Origin: JALZKA01 sp963754045
GTDB taxonomy: Bacteria; Actinomycetota; Thermoleophilia; Solirubrobacterales; 70-9
NCBI GenBank assembly: GCA_963754045.1
Contig: CAVWEN010000001.1
Span: forward strand, 124,001 to 188,000
Reading direction: 5' to 3'
Length of the DNA stretch: 64,000 bases
Both the position numbers and the translations under genes were made by a program. The notes under the pieces were generated by a model. That model searched no databases and was not told where the DNA came from. It saw only the letters and a list, made by a program, of their open reading frames with translations. This document shows positions 1 to 9,000 of the stretch, one piece after another (the stretch's first letter is position 1; each line of letters starts with the position of its first letter).

Positions 1-771
1 GGCTCAGCGGCGGTGCGCGGCCCCTTCGCGCTCGGGCCGGAGGACTACGTGGTCGAGATCGTCGGCGGATCGGCGCCACTCGATCCGGCGAGCCAGGATC
101 TCGTGCGCGACGTGCGCGCCCTGCCCGGCGATGCCCAGGTGACCGGCTTCACGGCGAACTTCGTGGACCTGCAGTCGAGCCTCACCGACCACCTGCCCCT
201 GGTGCTCGCGATCGTGGCGATCGTGACCTTCGTGGTCCTGTTCCTGATGACGGGTTCGGTGATCCTGCCGCTGAAACAGCTCGTGATGAACCTGCTGGGG
301 CTGAGCGCCGTGTTCGGGATCCTCGTCCTGATCTTCCAGGATGGCCGCTTCGAGGGCCTGCTCGGTTACACGAGCCAGGGCGGGCTGGAATCGACCCAGC
401 CACTGCTTCTGTTTGCCGTCGCGTTCGGGCTTTCGACCGACTACGGGGTGTTCCTGCTGGCCCGGATCAAGGAAGCGCGTGACGGGGGCGCGTCGAACAG
501 CGAATCGGTGGCGATCGGGTTGGAGCGCACCGGGCGGATCGTCACCGCCGCGGCCCTGCTCTTCTGCATCGCAATCGGCTCGTTCGTGACCTCCCAGATC
601 ATCTTCATCAAGGAGGTTGGCCTCGGCACTGCGATCGCCGTGTTGATCGACGCGACGATCGTGCGAGCGCTGCTCGTGCCGTCGTTGATGGAGCTGCTCG
701 GCAAGTGGAACTGGTGGGCGCCCGCTCCCCTGCGCCGTCTGCACGAGCGAATCGGCCTGAGCGAGACCTGA
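1..771 (+). CDS. MMPL/RND-family membrane transporter, C-terminal part (5' end outside window)
   Basis: The reading frame is open from the first base, so the start lies upstream; 256 residues are visible. The segment has a short extracytoplasmic end followed by about five hydrophobic helices. It carries the RND-type motif GLSTDYGVFLLARIKE, whose Asp-Tyr pair is characteristic of the proton-relay helix in MmpL proteins, and the late helix motif IAVLIDATIVRALLVPSLM. Family knowledge: MMPL proteins export lipids or other hydrophobic molecules across the inner membrane using the proton gradient. The cargo cannot be told from this part. It ends 4 bp before the convergent recR gene. Confidence 0.9.
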   Translation, partial: GSAAVRGPFALGPEDYVVEIVGGSAPLDPASQDLVRDVRALPGDAQVTGFTANFVDLQSSLTDHLPLVLAIVAIVTFVVLFLMTGSVILPLKQLVMNLLGLSAVFGILVLIFQDGRFEGLLGYTSQGGLESTQPLLLFAVAFGLSTDYGVFLLARIKEARDGGASNSESVAIGLERTGRIVTAAALLFCIAIGSFVTSQIIFIKEVGLGTAIAVLIDATIVRALLVPSLMELLGKWNWWAPAPLRRLHERIGLSET

Positions 772-775
772 GGCT

Positions 776-1372
776 TCAGCCCTCGAGCGTGCGTCTGCCG
801 GAGAACGCGCGGCCGAGGGTCACCTCGTCCGCGTGTTCGAGGTCCGCGCCCACCGGCAGCCCGCTTGCAAGACGCGTGATCCGCGCCTTGCCGCGCAACA
901 GCTCGGCGATGTGGATCGCGGTCGCTTCGCCGGTGGTGGTTGGGTTGGTCGCGAGCACGACCTCCTCGACCCCACCCTCGTCCACCCGCCGCGCGAGCTC
1001 GTTGATCTTGAGGTCCTCGGGATCGACGCCGTCGATCGGCGATAGCGCTCCGCCGAGCACGTGGTAGAGCCCGCGAAACTCGTGTGTGCGCTCGACCGGG
1101 ATCACGTCCTGGGGCTCCTCGACCACGCAGATCGAAGAGCGGTCACGCCGTTGATCCGCGCAGATCGCGCAGATCGACCCCTCGGAGAGGTTGAAGCAGG
1201 TTTCGCACAGGCTGATCTGCTCCTTGACCTCTCGGATCGCGGTGGCCAGTGCGAAGGCGTCGTCATCGGACGTGCGCAGGACATGGAACGCCAGGCGTTG
1301 CGCCGTGCGCTGGCCGATCCCGGGGAGCTTGGCCAGCTCGCCGATCAGCCGCTGGATCGGGGGCGCGTACAA
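776..1372 (-). CDS. recR: Recombination mediator protein RecR
   Basis: The 198-residue length is typical of RecR. Domains in order: helix-hairpin-helix (about residues 13-30, LPGIGQRTAQRLAFH), a C4 zinc finger (C56, C59, C68, C71), and a Toprim domain from about residue 79 (SSICVVEEPQDV). RecR works with RecO and RecF to load RecA onto SSB-coated gapped DNA. It is the last gene of the minus-strand group dnaX-ybaB-recR, an order conserved in many bacteria. It starts 6 bp after the ybaB stop codon, so co-transcription is likely. Confidence 0.97.
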   Translation of the reverse strand: MYAPPIQRLIGELAKLPGIGQRTAQRLAFHVLRTSDDDAFALATAIREVKEQISLCETCFNLSEGSICAICADQRRDRSSICVVEEPQDVIPVERTHEFRGLYHVLGGALSPIDGVDPEDLKINELARRVDEGGVEEVVLATNPTTTGEATAIHIAELLRGKARITRLASGLPVGADLEHADEVTLGRAFSGRRTLEG

Positions 1373-1378
1373 CCCGTG

Positions 1379-1726
1379 CTACATCCCGGGCAGGCCCAGG
1401 CCGCCGGCGCCTCCGCCCGCGATGCCGCCGAGCTTGCTCGACGCCAACTCCTGGGCGGCGCGCAGGCCCTCGTTGACCGCAGCCATCACCATGTCCTGGA
1501 GCAGTTCCGCGTCCTCGGGGTCGATCGCATCGGGGTCGATCGTGATGCCGAGCAGGCGCAGGTCGCCGCTCATCCGCACCTTGACCATGCCGCCGCCGGC
1601 GCTCGCCTCGACCTCTTCGTCCTTCAACTTTCCCTGGGCCTCGACCATCTCGGCCTGCATCTGCTGGACCTGTTTCATCATCGAGTTCAGATCGAGCCCG
1701 CCGGGGCCGCCTCCTGGTCGGGTCAT
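1379..1726 (-). CDS. ybaB: YbaB/EbfC family nucleoid-associated protein
   Basis: 115 residues. The core around MMKQVQQMQAEMVEAQGKL and the following VEASAGGGMVKV segment match the YbaB/EbfC family, small dimeric DNA-binding proteins. A glycine-rich tail (GGIAGGGAGGLGLPGM) and a Gly/Pro-rich head flank the core. The ATG overlaps the dnaX stop codon (ATGA, 4 bp), which indicates translational coupling. The position between dnaX and recR is the classic one for this family and supports the call. Confidence 0.95.
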   Translation of the reverse strand: MTRPGGGPGGLDLNSMMKQVQQMQAEMVEAQGKLKDEEVEASAGGGMVKVRMSGDLRLLGITIDPDAIDPEDAELLQDMVMAAVNEGLRAAQELASSKLGGIAGGGAGGLGLPGM

Positions 1727-3450
1727 GCCGCTTCTCCAGTCTTCTCGTCGGTTTCTTCCTGGGAATCCGAATCCGTCTCGAACTCCTCCGCGTCGAACTC
1801 CGCCTTCAGCTTCGCGATCAGCTCGTCCTCACTGATCTGCCCGGGCTCCGGGCCCGCGGCTTCCTCGCCCTCGAGCAACACGAATACCGGGCGCAATCCC
1901 TCACCGACGATCGTTTGCACCGCATCGGCGAACCGCCTGCGAGCGTCGGCAGCCTCTGCCTTGCGCTTGTTGAAGGCCGCTCCGGCAGGAAACCCGACCT
2001 GCAGCACGGCCTCCTCGAGATCCACAGCAACCGGCCGCGCCACTTCCAGCGCATGCGCCAGCAAGTCCGAGCCCCCGGTCCGAACCTGCTCCATAACCGC
2101 GGGCCACAGACCGACCAGCTTCTCCAGGTCCAATACCGGTGCCTTCACTTCTTCCGCGCCGGATGAGGGCGTGATTCGGGATGCTTCTGGAGAATCGGGG
2201 GACGCGGGCGGGGAAACCGGCGGCGGAACGTGGTCCGAGGTCGGCGGCGCATGCGCCGCGCTAGACGAGGACGGCTCCGACGGAGGGTGCGCCGACCGCG
2301 GCTCCGAGCCCTTCTCCAACGCTTCGAGCCTCTGGGCAAAGGCCTCCCGAGACAAATCAAACTGTGGCCGAGCAGCCCGCAGAAGCGCGAGTTCGAGAGT
2401 CATTCGGGGTTCGTCGCCCTCGCGGATATCCGCAAGCGCCTTCGCGACGGAATCGATCGCACGGCCGATACCGAGGTCGGTGAAGGAATCAGCCTGAGCC
2501 TGCATCCGCTCCGGTTCGGCAGCAGCGAGCCCCGCTTCCCCAACCGGCTCGCCGGCGGCTCGGATCACGAGGAGAGCGCGTAGGTGTGCCAGCAGGTCCC
2601 GCCCGAATTGGGCGGCGTCGCGGCCCGAACGTGCGAGGCGCTCGCTCACCTGGAGCGTCGCCTTGCCATCGCCCGCGGCGATCGCGTCTGCCGCGGCGAG
2701 GACAAGCTCCGCGTCCGCGACTCCGAGTACCGCGAGGACGTCGTCGGTCTCGATCCGCTTGCCGCCGTAGGCAACGAGCTGGTCCAGCGTGCCGAGGGCG
2801 TCGCGGAACGAGCCCGTGGCTGCCCTGGCGACCGCGGAGATCGCTCCGTCGGCCACCTCGATCTGCTCCGCCGCGGCAACCCGGCGGAGAACTTCGGCGA
2901 TCTGCTCCGGAGCCGGACGCTGGAAGTCGAAGCGCTGGCAGCGGTCGACGATGGTGGGCATCACCTTGTGGGGTTCGGTTGTCGCGAGGACGAACACGGT
3001 CGAGGGCGGCGGCTCTTCGAGCGTCTTCAAGAACGCGTTCCATGCCTCGCGGGTGAGCATGTGCGCCTCGTCGAGGATGTACACCTTCCACTGGCCCTGC
3101 GCCGGGGCATAGCCGACCCGGTCACGCAACTCGCGGATGTCGTCCACGGAGCGGTTCGATGCGGCGTCCATCTCGATCACGTCCATCGAGGTGCCGGCCG
3201 CGATCGTCGTGCACGACTCACATTCGCCGCACGGCTCGAGCGTGGGCCCGCGTACGCAGTTCAGCGAACGCGCGAGGATCTTCGCGAGCGATGTCTTCCC
3301 CGTGCCACGGGAACCGACGAACAGATAGGCGTGGTGAACGCGATCGCGCTCGATCGCGTTCGAGAGAGTGCGAACGACGTGCTCTTGCCCGACCACCTCA
3401 CTGAAGCTCTGGGGCCGGTGTCGGCGGTAAAGTGAGGTGACGGGAGTCAC
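1723..3450 (-). CDS. dnaX: DNA polymerase III subunit gamma/tau
   Basis: 575 residues. It begins TSLYRRHRPQSFSEVVGQ, the standard DnaX N-terminus, has a Walker A (GSRGTGKTS, 46-54), a zinc-binding cluster (C65, C74, C77, C80) and DEAH at 127-130. Residues 1 to about 360 form the AAA+ clamp-loader core. A Pro/Ser/Glu-rich linker follows at about 385-430, then a tau-like C-terminal domain. The start is GTG because no ATG fits before the conserved TSLYRRHRP. It drives sliding-clamp loading at the replication fork. It is the first gene of dnaX-ybaB-recR and is transcribed divergently from the gene at 3493. Confidence 0.96.
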   Translation of the reverse strand: MTPVTSLYRRHRPQSFSEVVGQEHVVRTLSNAIERDRVHHAYLFVGSRGTGKTSLAKILARSLNCVRGPTLEPCGECESCTTIAAGTSMDVIEMDAASNRSVDDIRELRDRVGYAPAQGQWKVYILDEAHMLTREAWNAFLKTLEEPPPSTVFVLATTEPHKVMPTIVDRCQRFDFQRPAPEQIAEVLRRVAAAEQIEVADGAISAVARAATGSFRDALGTLDQLVAYGGKRIETDDVLAVLGVADAELVLAAADAIAAGDGKATLQVSERLARSGRDAAQFGRDLLAHLRALLVIRAAGEPVGEAGLAAAEPERMQAQADSFTDLGIGRAIDSVAKALADIREGDEPRMTLELALLRAARPQFDLSREAFAQRLEALEKGSEPRSAHPPSEPSSSSAAHAPPTSDHVPPPVSPPASPDSPEASRITPSSGAEEVKAPVLDLEKLVGLWPAVMEQVRTGGSDLLAHALEVARPVAVDLEEAVLQVGFPAGAAFNKRKAEAADARRRFADAVQTIVGEGLRPVFVLLEGEEAAGPEPGQISEDELIAKLKAEFDAEEFETDSDSQEETDEKTGEAA

Positions 3451-3492
3451 TGAAGCCGAGTGTATCGACGGCTACGGTGTCCAAAAGCAGGG

Positions 3493-5460
3493 ATGAACCG
3501 GATGGGGAACGCACGCTCGAGAACGTCAATGGCCACACTACTCGTGGCCGTTTTCGCCTGCCCCAGCGCATTGGCGGCACCGGGCGACACGACGCTGGAG
3601 AGCCGCGCGACGGGCGTTCTCGGCGCGGTTGCGAACGACGACTCCATGCCTGTCGGGCTCGGCGGCGGCTCGGTTTCCGACGACGGGTGCCGCATCGCTT
3701 TCGCGTCGAGTGCAACCAACCTCAGCGCCGAGGACTCCGACGTGAATGGCCAGTGGGACGTGTTCGTACGCGACCGCTGCACCGGGGAGACCCTCTACTT
3801 GTCGCGCGCCGACGGCCAGGACGGGGCGCCCGGCGTCGGCAGTTCGTATTCAGCCGTGATCTCGGGAGACGGCGACAGGGTGGCCTTCGTCAGCAATGCC
3901 GCCCTTGACCCCACGTCTGACACGAATGGCACCAACTCCGACGTCTACGTCCGGGACATCACGACCGACGACACACACCTCGTGAGCTTCAGGCAGGACA
4001 CGGGGCAGACTCCCGGCACGACCTCAGGTCTTCCGGCGATCAACGACGACGGAACGGTCGTGGCCTTCGCGTCGTCGGCTCTCGCCAGCGAAATGATCTC
4101 GGACGGCCCGAACGACGCGAACCTCGCGGCCGATGTCTTCGTACATGATCTCTCCAGCAACGAGACGGGGCTGGTGTCGTTCAACGCCGCGGGCGATGCG
4201 ACCGGCAACGATGCATCTGCCCCCGGCGTCGTCAACGGGCTTTCAATTGCCGGCGACGGGGACAGCGTCGCCTTCGGATCACAGGCGAGCGACCTCGTGG
4301 TCGGGGACATCAACGGGCGGGACGACGTTTTCGTCCGCGACCTCAAGGCGGACACGACAACGCTGGTCTCGCGAACGAGCGGGACACCCGGCGCGCTGCT
4401 CGACGGGGGCTCAGGCCAGGCGACGATCTCCGGCGACGGGACTGTCGTGGCGTTCCAGACGAACGCGACCAACCTCCCCGGAGATGACGACGAATCCGAC
4501 TACTTCGTGCGAGATCTCACCTTGAACACGACCGAGCTCGTCACGCGGCGCTCCGGCCCAAACGGCGAGGTGTCGCACGAGGAGTCCCAGGACGGCGTCG
4601 CGATCTCCACCCACGGTCGTTTCATCGCCTTCGCGTCCGGCGACGAGGAACTGGCGACGGGGACGGTGCCTGGCGACCCGGCGCCACGCCAGCCCGTGCG
4701 CCGCGGAGGCTTCGGGGTTGGCACGCATATCTTCGTCCGCGACCGCCTGAACCAGACCACAGCGCTCGCCAGCCGGGCGAGCGGATCTGGCGCGGGCGCC
4801 GACAACAACTCGGAGCTTCCGTCGATCGCGGGCGACGGCAGCGTTGTGGCTTTCAGATCCACCGCCGACAACCTCACCGCCGAGGACACCGGCGGAGCAG
4901 GTCAGATCTTTGCTCGTGAGCAGGGCGAGCCTTCCAGACCTGAGGAGGGGCGGCGCGTGAATGTCCGTCCCGTCGAAGGCGTTGTCAGGGTGAACGGCAA
5001 GCGACTCACGAGTCCGGACCAGATCCGCGTCGGCGCAAAGATCAACACGCGCAGCGGAGTCGTCGAGCTCACCTCGGAGTACAACAACAGGCTGCAATCA
5101 GCCGAGTTCTACGAGGGCTTGTGGCGAGTCCAGCAAACGCGCGGCAAGCGGCCCACCCTGTTCATGAAGCTGATCGGCTCGAAGCATTGCCACCGCGGGG
5201 ATGGCAATGCCCGCGCCCAGCGGCGGCGGCGCGGGCGCCGGGGCTGGGGTCGCGGCTCGGGCAAGTACGGCTCGAAGGGAAGCCGCGGATCGGGATCGGT
5301 CCGCGGCACCACCTGGCTAACCGATGATCGCTGCGACGGCTCGACGCGCTTCACGGTGACCGAGGGCGGGCCGCTGCTCGTCGACGATCGCGGCAAGCGC
5401 GGCAAGGTCAACGCTCGCTTGCGCGCAGGCGAGCGCTATACCGCCAAGCCCAAGCGCTGA
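3493..5460 (+). CDS. Secreted PD40/TolB-like beta-propeller protein with FecR-like C-terminus
   Basis: I chose ATG 3493 because it directly precedes a signal peptide (hydrophobic stretch MATLLVAVFACPSALA); an in-frame GTG at 3460 is possible. About seven repeats of the type (I)SGDGxxVAFxS...VFVRD are seen, typical of PD40/TolB propeller blades. The last roughly 170 residues resemble a FecR domain: VEGVVRVNGKRL, IRVGAKINTRSGVVEL, then a Gly/Arg/Ser-rich stretch and VRGTTWLTDDRCDGSTRFTV. Family knowledge: FecR-like domains of this type are found in exported proteins beside CHASE2 cyclases. The next gene, a CHASE2 cyclase, begins 6 bp downstream, so the two are probably one operon. The ligand is unknown. 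Confidence 0.8.
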   Translation: MNRMGNARSRTSMATLLVAVFACPSALAAPGDTTLESRATGVLGAVANDDSMPVGLGGGSVSDDGCRIAFASSATNLSAEDSDVNGQWDVFVRDRCTGETLYLSRADGQDGAPGVGSSYSAVISGDGDRVAFVSNAALDPTSDTNGTNSDVYVRDITTDDTHLVSFRQDTGQTPGTTSGLPAINDDGTVVAFASSALASEMISDGPNDANLAADVFVHDLSSNETGLVSFNAAGDATGNDASAPGVVNGLSIAGDGDSVAFGSQASDLVVGDINGRDDVFVRDLKADTTTLVSRTSGTPGALLDGGSGQATISGDGTVVAFQTNATNLPGDDDESDYFVRDLTLNTTELVTRRSGPNGEVSHEESQDGVAISTHGRFIAFASGDEELATGTVPGDPAPRQPVRRGGFGVGTHIFVRDRLNQTTALASRASGSGAGADNNSELPSIAGDGSVVAFRSTADNLTAEDTGGAGQIFAREQGEPSRPEEGRRVNVRPVEGVVRVNGKRLTSPDQIRVGAKINTRSGVVELTSEYNNRLQSAEFYEGLWRVQQTRGKRPTLFMKLIGSKHCHRGDGNARAQRRRRGRRGWGRGSGKYGSKGSRGSGSVRGTTWLTDDRCDGSTRFTVTEGGPLLVDDRGKRGKVNARLRAGERYTAKPKR

Positions 5461-5466
5461 GCCAGA

Positions 5467-7221
5467 ATGGGTCGGCTCGTCTCGAATCGCGCGACGCTGA
5501 CCCTGCTGGCGGGACTGCTGGCCGCCGCGATCGCCCTCACCTCCCACGCCACGGGCTTTCTCTCACAGCTCGAGGAAGAGACCGTCGACGTGCGCTTTCG
5601 CGTGCGTGGCGAGCAGCCCGCGCCAGACAGGCTCGTCGTCGTCGGAATCGACCCGCAGACGTTCTCCGATCTTGACGAGCGCTTCCCGTTTCCGCGTACC
5701 CTGCACGCGCGGGTGATCGACGAACTACGGGAGGACGGGGCGACCCAGATCGTCTACGACATCCAGTTCACCGAGCGCAGTGAGCCGCGCGAAGACCTGG
5801 CGCTGGTGGACGCCGTGGACCGAACGGACGGGATCGTGCTGGCGACCGCGGAGACGAACCGGGACGGCAGCACCAACGTCCTCGGCGGTGACGCGTTTCT
5901 CGAGCGTCTCGGTGCCCGTGCCGGCCACTCCGAGTTCGACGTCGCCGACGACGGCACCTACCGCCGCTACCCGTTTGCGCTCGACGGGCTCGATTCGCTG
6001 CCTGTGGCAGCGATTGAATCCAGGGACGGGGAGGAGGTCGATCCAGGCCTTTTCGACGGCAACGGCGAGGCCTGGATCGACTACGCAGGGCCGCCGCGCA
6101 CCCTGGAGACCGTCAGCTTCAGCGACGTCCACGACGGCCGATTCGAGCCGGGAACGTTCGAGGGAGCGACAGTGGTGGTTGGTGCGACGGCCTCGACCCT
6201 GCAGGATGTGCACCCCACCCCGTTCGGGGGTGGTCAGATGCCCGGTCCGGAGATCCAGGCAAACGCGATCGCCACGCTCGGCGAGGGCAACCCGGTCGAG
6301 GAGACGCCGGACGGGATCGCCTACGCGCTGATCGTGCTCGCGGCGGCGCTGCCGCCACTATTGAACGTGGGGTTCGGCGCCGCACTTGCATTCGGGGTCG
6401 CGATCCTCGCCGGGGTCACACTGGTGGGCGGCGCCCAGCTCCTCTTTGGCGGTGGGCTGATCGTGCCGATCGTCAACCCGCTTCTGGCCCTCATTCTGGG
6501 CGCCGTCGCCTGCCTGGCGATCAACTATCTCGTCGAATCCTTTCAGCGGCAGCGCACCCGCGATATCTTCGCCCGCTTTGTGCCGACGTCGGTGGTGGGC
6601 AGCCTGCTGGAACGCGGCGACGGCGATCCTCGGCTATCGGCCGAGCGCACCGAGGCGACGATCCTCTTCAGTGACATCCGTGGCTTTACGACCTTCTCCG
6701 AGACGCGTACGCCCGAGGAGGTCGTTGACGTGCTCAACGAGTACCTCGACGGGATGGTCGAGGCGATCCTCAACCATGGTGGAACCCTGATCGCCTACCT
6801 CGGCGACGGCATCCTCGGTGCGTTCGGCACGCCGATCGCACACGCCGACCACGCCGATCGCGCACTGGCCGCGGCGCAAGAGATGCTCGGTCCAAGGCTC
6901 GAGCGGTTCAACGAGTGGGCTCGTGAACGTGGCCTCGAGGGCTTCGAAATGGGAGTGGGCCTGAACTCCGGGCCCGTCTCGGCCGGGATGATCGGTTCGG
7001 ATCGCCGGCTTGACTACACGGTGATCGGCGACGCGGTAAACACCGCCTCCCGCCTGGAGGGAATGACCAAGGGCAGCGGCTACTCCCTGTATCTCTCTGA
7101 TTCCACTCGCGACGCGCTCTCCGGTGAAGGCCCAGCCCTGGTGGACGTGGGCGAGCTGGAGGTGCGCGGCCGTGCGGAGGCGCTGCGCGTGTGGGCAGTG
7201 AAGAACTCGGGTGGCGGGTAG
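5467..7221 (+). CDS. CHASE2-domain class III adenylate/guanylate cyclase
   Basis: 584 residues. Order: N-terminal membrane helix (about 8-28), extracytoplasmic CHASE2 sensor (about 35-280, including LVVVGIDPQTFSDL and FPFPRTLHARVIDEL), three membrane helices (about 285-355), and a class III cyclase domain (about 385-580). Metal-binding aspartates appear in FSDIRGFT (about D403) and YLGDGILGAFG (about D447), and the conserved DYTVIGDAVNTASRLEG is present, so the enzyme looks active. It would make cAMP or cGMP in response to an external signal. It is separated by 6 bp from the upstream FecR-like protein, which may be its partner (inference). Confidence 0.92.
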   Translation: MGRLVSNRATLTLLAGLLAAAIALTSHATGFLSQLEEETVDVRFRVRGEQPAPDRLVVVGIDPQTFSDLDERFPFPRTLHARVIDELREDGATQIVYDIQFTERSEPREDLALVDAVDRTDGIVLATAETNRDGSTNVLGGDAFLERLGARAGHSEFDVADDGTYRRYPFALDGLDSLPVAAIESRDGEEVDPGLFDGNGEAWIDYAGPPRTLETVSFSDVHDGRFEPGTFEGATVVVGATASTLQDVHPTPFGGGQMPGPEIQANAIATLGEGNPVEETPDGIAYALIVLAAALPPLLNVGFGAALAFGVAILAGVTLVGGAQLLFGGGLIVPIVNPLLALILGAVACLAINYLVESFQRQRTRDIFARFVPTSVVGSLLERGDGDPRLSAERTEATILFSDIRGFTTFSETRTPEEVVDVLNEYLDGMVEAILNHGGTLIAYLGDGILGAFGTPIAHADHADRALAAAQEMLGPRLERFNEWARERGLEGFEMGVGLNSGPVSAGMIGSDRRLDYTVIGDAVNTASRLEGMTKGSGYSLYLSDSTRDALSGEGPALVDVGELEVRGRAEALRVWAVKNSGGG

Positions 7222-7281
7222 CCCCGCCCAGCGCGTCCAGCCAGGTTCAAGCGATCGCCCATTCGCGCCGACCCAACTCCC

Positions 7282-7902
7282 GTGGATCGTTTCGTAACAG
7301 GCGCAAGGGGGGCGCTCGCGGGGCTCGCCCTGGGTGTGCTGCTGACGGCCGCCGCGGCGGCCGACCTGAGGCCGAACCCGGCGAACGACCCGCGCTTGCT
7401 CGGCAAGCCGATCGAGGGCTTTCGCTACGACGAAGGCAAACGTTGCACCGACGGCGTCCCGCGCGGCATGAAGGCACTCGAGCGTTGGCTCGGCGAGAAC
7501 GTGCGCGGCGACACCTGGGGCATCAGGCGCTGCGAGCGCCTCGGCGACTCGTTCAGCCTGCACGCGGAGGGACGCGCGATCGACTGGCACCTCGACGTCG
7601 CCAAACGCAGGGATCGCCGAGCGGCCAAACGTTTGATTGAGACGTTGCTCGCCAACGACCGCGAGGGCAACGACGCGGCCCTCGCCAGGCGAATGGGCGT
7701 GCAGGGCCTGATCTACGACTGCCGCTCCTGGTGGTCGGGACAGTCGGGGATGGGCCGCTACGGCTACTGCTACAAGCCGAACGGCAAGCGCAGGCGTGGC
7801 CTCGACCGCACCCAGGCGCACATGGACCACGTCCACATCGAGCTCAACAAGGCCGGGGCGCGCAAGCGCACGTCCTTCTGGCGCAGCCCACTCGGCAGGT
7901 GA
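7282..7902 (+). CDS. Secreted LAS-type (M15-like) peptidase-like protein
   Basis: 206 residues with a signal peptide (about 1-27, GLALGVLLTAAAAA). HAEGRAIDWHLD and, near the end, DHVHIEL are spaced like the zinc-ligand motifs HxxxxxxD and HxH of LAS-fold peptidases (D-Ala-D-Ala carboxypeptidase or hedgehog fold). Several cysteines suggest disulfides in an exported protein. The start is GTG. A second LAS-like protein follows at 7987. A cell-wall amide-cleaving role is inferred from the fold motif; the substrate is unknown. Confidence 0.65.
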   Translation: MDRFVTGARGALAGLALGVLLTAAAAADLRPNPANDPRLLGKPIEGFRYDEGKRCTDGVPRGMKALERWLGENVRGDTWGIRRCERLGDSFSLHAEGRAIDWHLDVAKRRDRRAAKRLIETLLANDREGNDAALARRMGVQGLIYDCRSWWSGQSGMGRYGYCYKPNGKRRRGLDRTQAHMDHVHIELNKAGARKRTSFWRSPLGR

Positions 7903-7986
7903 ACCGTGAGCCGCCAACCCTGCACATTCCTACCCATAACCACTTGTCCACTTGCGAAGAAGGAATCCAACCCCCAAGATCGACGC

Positions 7987-8643
7987 ATGGATTTGGGACG
8001 GGGGTTCCTCCAGAGATTGCATGTCCGCGCGCTCGTCGTGCTGGGAGCGACCGCGCTGAGCGCGTCGCTGGCGCCGGCCGCCGGCGCGGCGATGACGAGT
8101 GAGAAGCTCGGCCCGAAGCTGTGCGTGACCACGGGCGGCGCGCGGATCGTTCGCGCTCCGGGCTTTCCGGGCGAGCGGATCGACCGCCGCCTGCTGGCCG
8201 ACCTCGAGTTCCTCCGGCGCCGGTACAAGATCTTCCTGACCGATGGCTACTCGAACGATCCGGTCCACTCGGCGAACGGTGAGCACCCGATGGGTCTGGC
8301 GATGGACATCGCCCCAGACAAGGCAAACGGCGGGCGCTGGGGCCTGATCGACAAGCTCGCGAAGTTTGCCGAGCCGAAGCAAAACGACCCACGCGCGCCG
8401 TTTCGCTGGGTCGGCTACAACGGCGACAGCGGCCACGGCCGGGGCCATCACCTTCACCTCTCCTACAACCACTCCAAACCCCGGCAGACCAAGCCGCCGC
8501 GCACGGTCTACACGCTGAAGTGCCCAAAGTCGAGCAAGAAGCCCGGCAAGCCCAATCCGCCCGACGACGGCAGCAACACGGGCGGCGTCAGTTTCCGCTC
8601 GGCGACGCCGGAGCCGGAAACCGCCGGCATCTCGCTCCCCTAG
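7987..8643 (+). CDS. Secreted LAS-type (M15-like) peptidase-like protein, second copy type
   Basis: I place the start at ATG 7987, just before the signal peptide (LVVLGATALSASLAPAAGA); an upstream in-frame GTG at 7906 would give an unlikely leader. 218 residues. The motifs HPMGLAMDIAP and GRGHHLHLSY resemble the zinc-binding Hx(6)D and HxH of LAS-fold peptidases. The tail is Pro/Ser/Lys-rich and low in complexity. It differs clearly in sequence from the neighbour at 7282, so it is not a recent duplicate. Cell-wall hydrolysis is inferred only. Confidence 0.6.
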   Translation: MDLGRGFLQRLHVRALVVLGATALSASLAPAAGAAMTSEKLGPKLCVTTGGARIVRAPGFPGERIDRRLLADLEFLRRRYKIFLTDGYSNDPVHSANGEHPMGLAMDIAPDKANGGRWGLIDKLAKFAEPKQNDPRAPFRWVGYNGDSGHGRGHHLHLSYNHSKPRQTKPPRTVYTLKCPKSSKKPGKPNPPDDGSNTGGVSFRSATPEPETAGISLP

Positions 8644-8711
8644 ACCGCTTTTGAGCATGGACCGTGCGGGCCCACCTTTGAGAGTGGTCCCCGGACGTTC
8701 CCGTCGTGGCT

Positions 8712-8818
8712 AGCTCCGGTCAGGTCTATCCGCGGCGCTTGCTCGCTACCGCTTAAGGCTGCTTCCTTCCGGATCTGACCTGATTCGCGGGCGCTCATCG
8801 CGCGGGACCTGACCATCA
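8712..8818 (-). ncRNA. ffs: Signal recognition particle RNA (small bacterial type)
   Basis: Read on the minus strand, the segment contains CAGGTCAGATCCGGAAGGAA followed by GCAGCC, the conserved SRP domain IV loop. Outer arms GGTCAGGTC (8806-8814) and GACCTGACC (8718-8726) are perfectly complementary, and inner CCGCG/CGCGG arms extend the hairpin. The RNA pairs with Ffh to target membrane proteins co-translationally. Exact ends are estimated from the stem. In many actinobacteria ffs lies close upstream of dnaX. Here it is on the same strand as dnaX but 5.3 kb away, with plus-strand genes in between. Confidence 0.9.
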
Positions 8819-9000
8819 ACGCCGCCCTCGACGTACTGACTCCGAAGGCCACGGCCCTCAAATGGGCGTTCAGCCCCGCTAGAGCGGATTGCGGGTACAG
8901 GGCACCGCTAATTCCCCGCCTAGCACGGTCCGCCCCGGATCCTAGCGCGGACCGTCATGGCCGGCTGGCGACGCTTGCGTTTGCGTCCCGCGCCCTGGCG
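8819..9000. other. Intergenic region between SRP RNA and galactose-oxidase-like gene
   Basis: No open reading frame with family similarity was seen here. It must hold the SRP RNA promoter (minus strand, above 8818) and the 3' end of the gene ending at 9001. I found no convincing terminator. Confidence 0.4.

Noticed and set aside
1061..2497. Long plus-strand frame opposite recR, ybaB and dnaX
   Set aside because: It lies antisense to three well-identified genes and resembles no family; a shadow of high-GC coding DNA.
6634..7917. Long minus-strand frame opposite the cyclase and peptidase-like genes
   Set aside because: Antisense to clearly coding sequence, with no family similarity.
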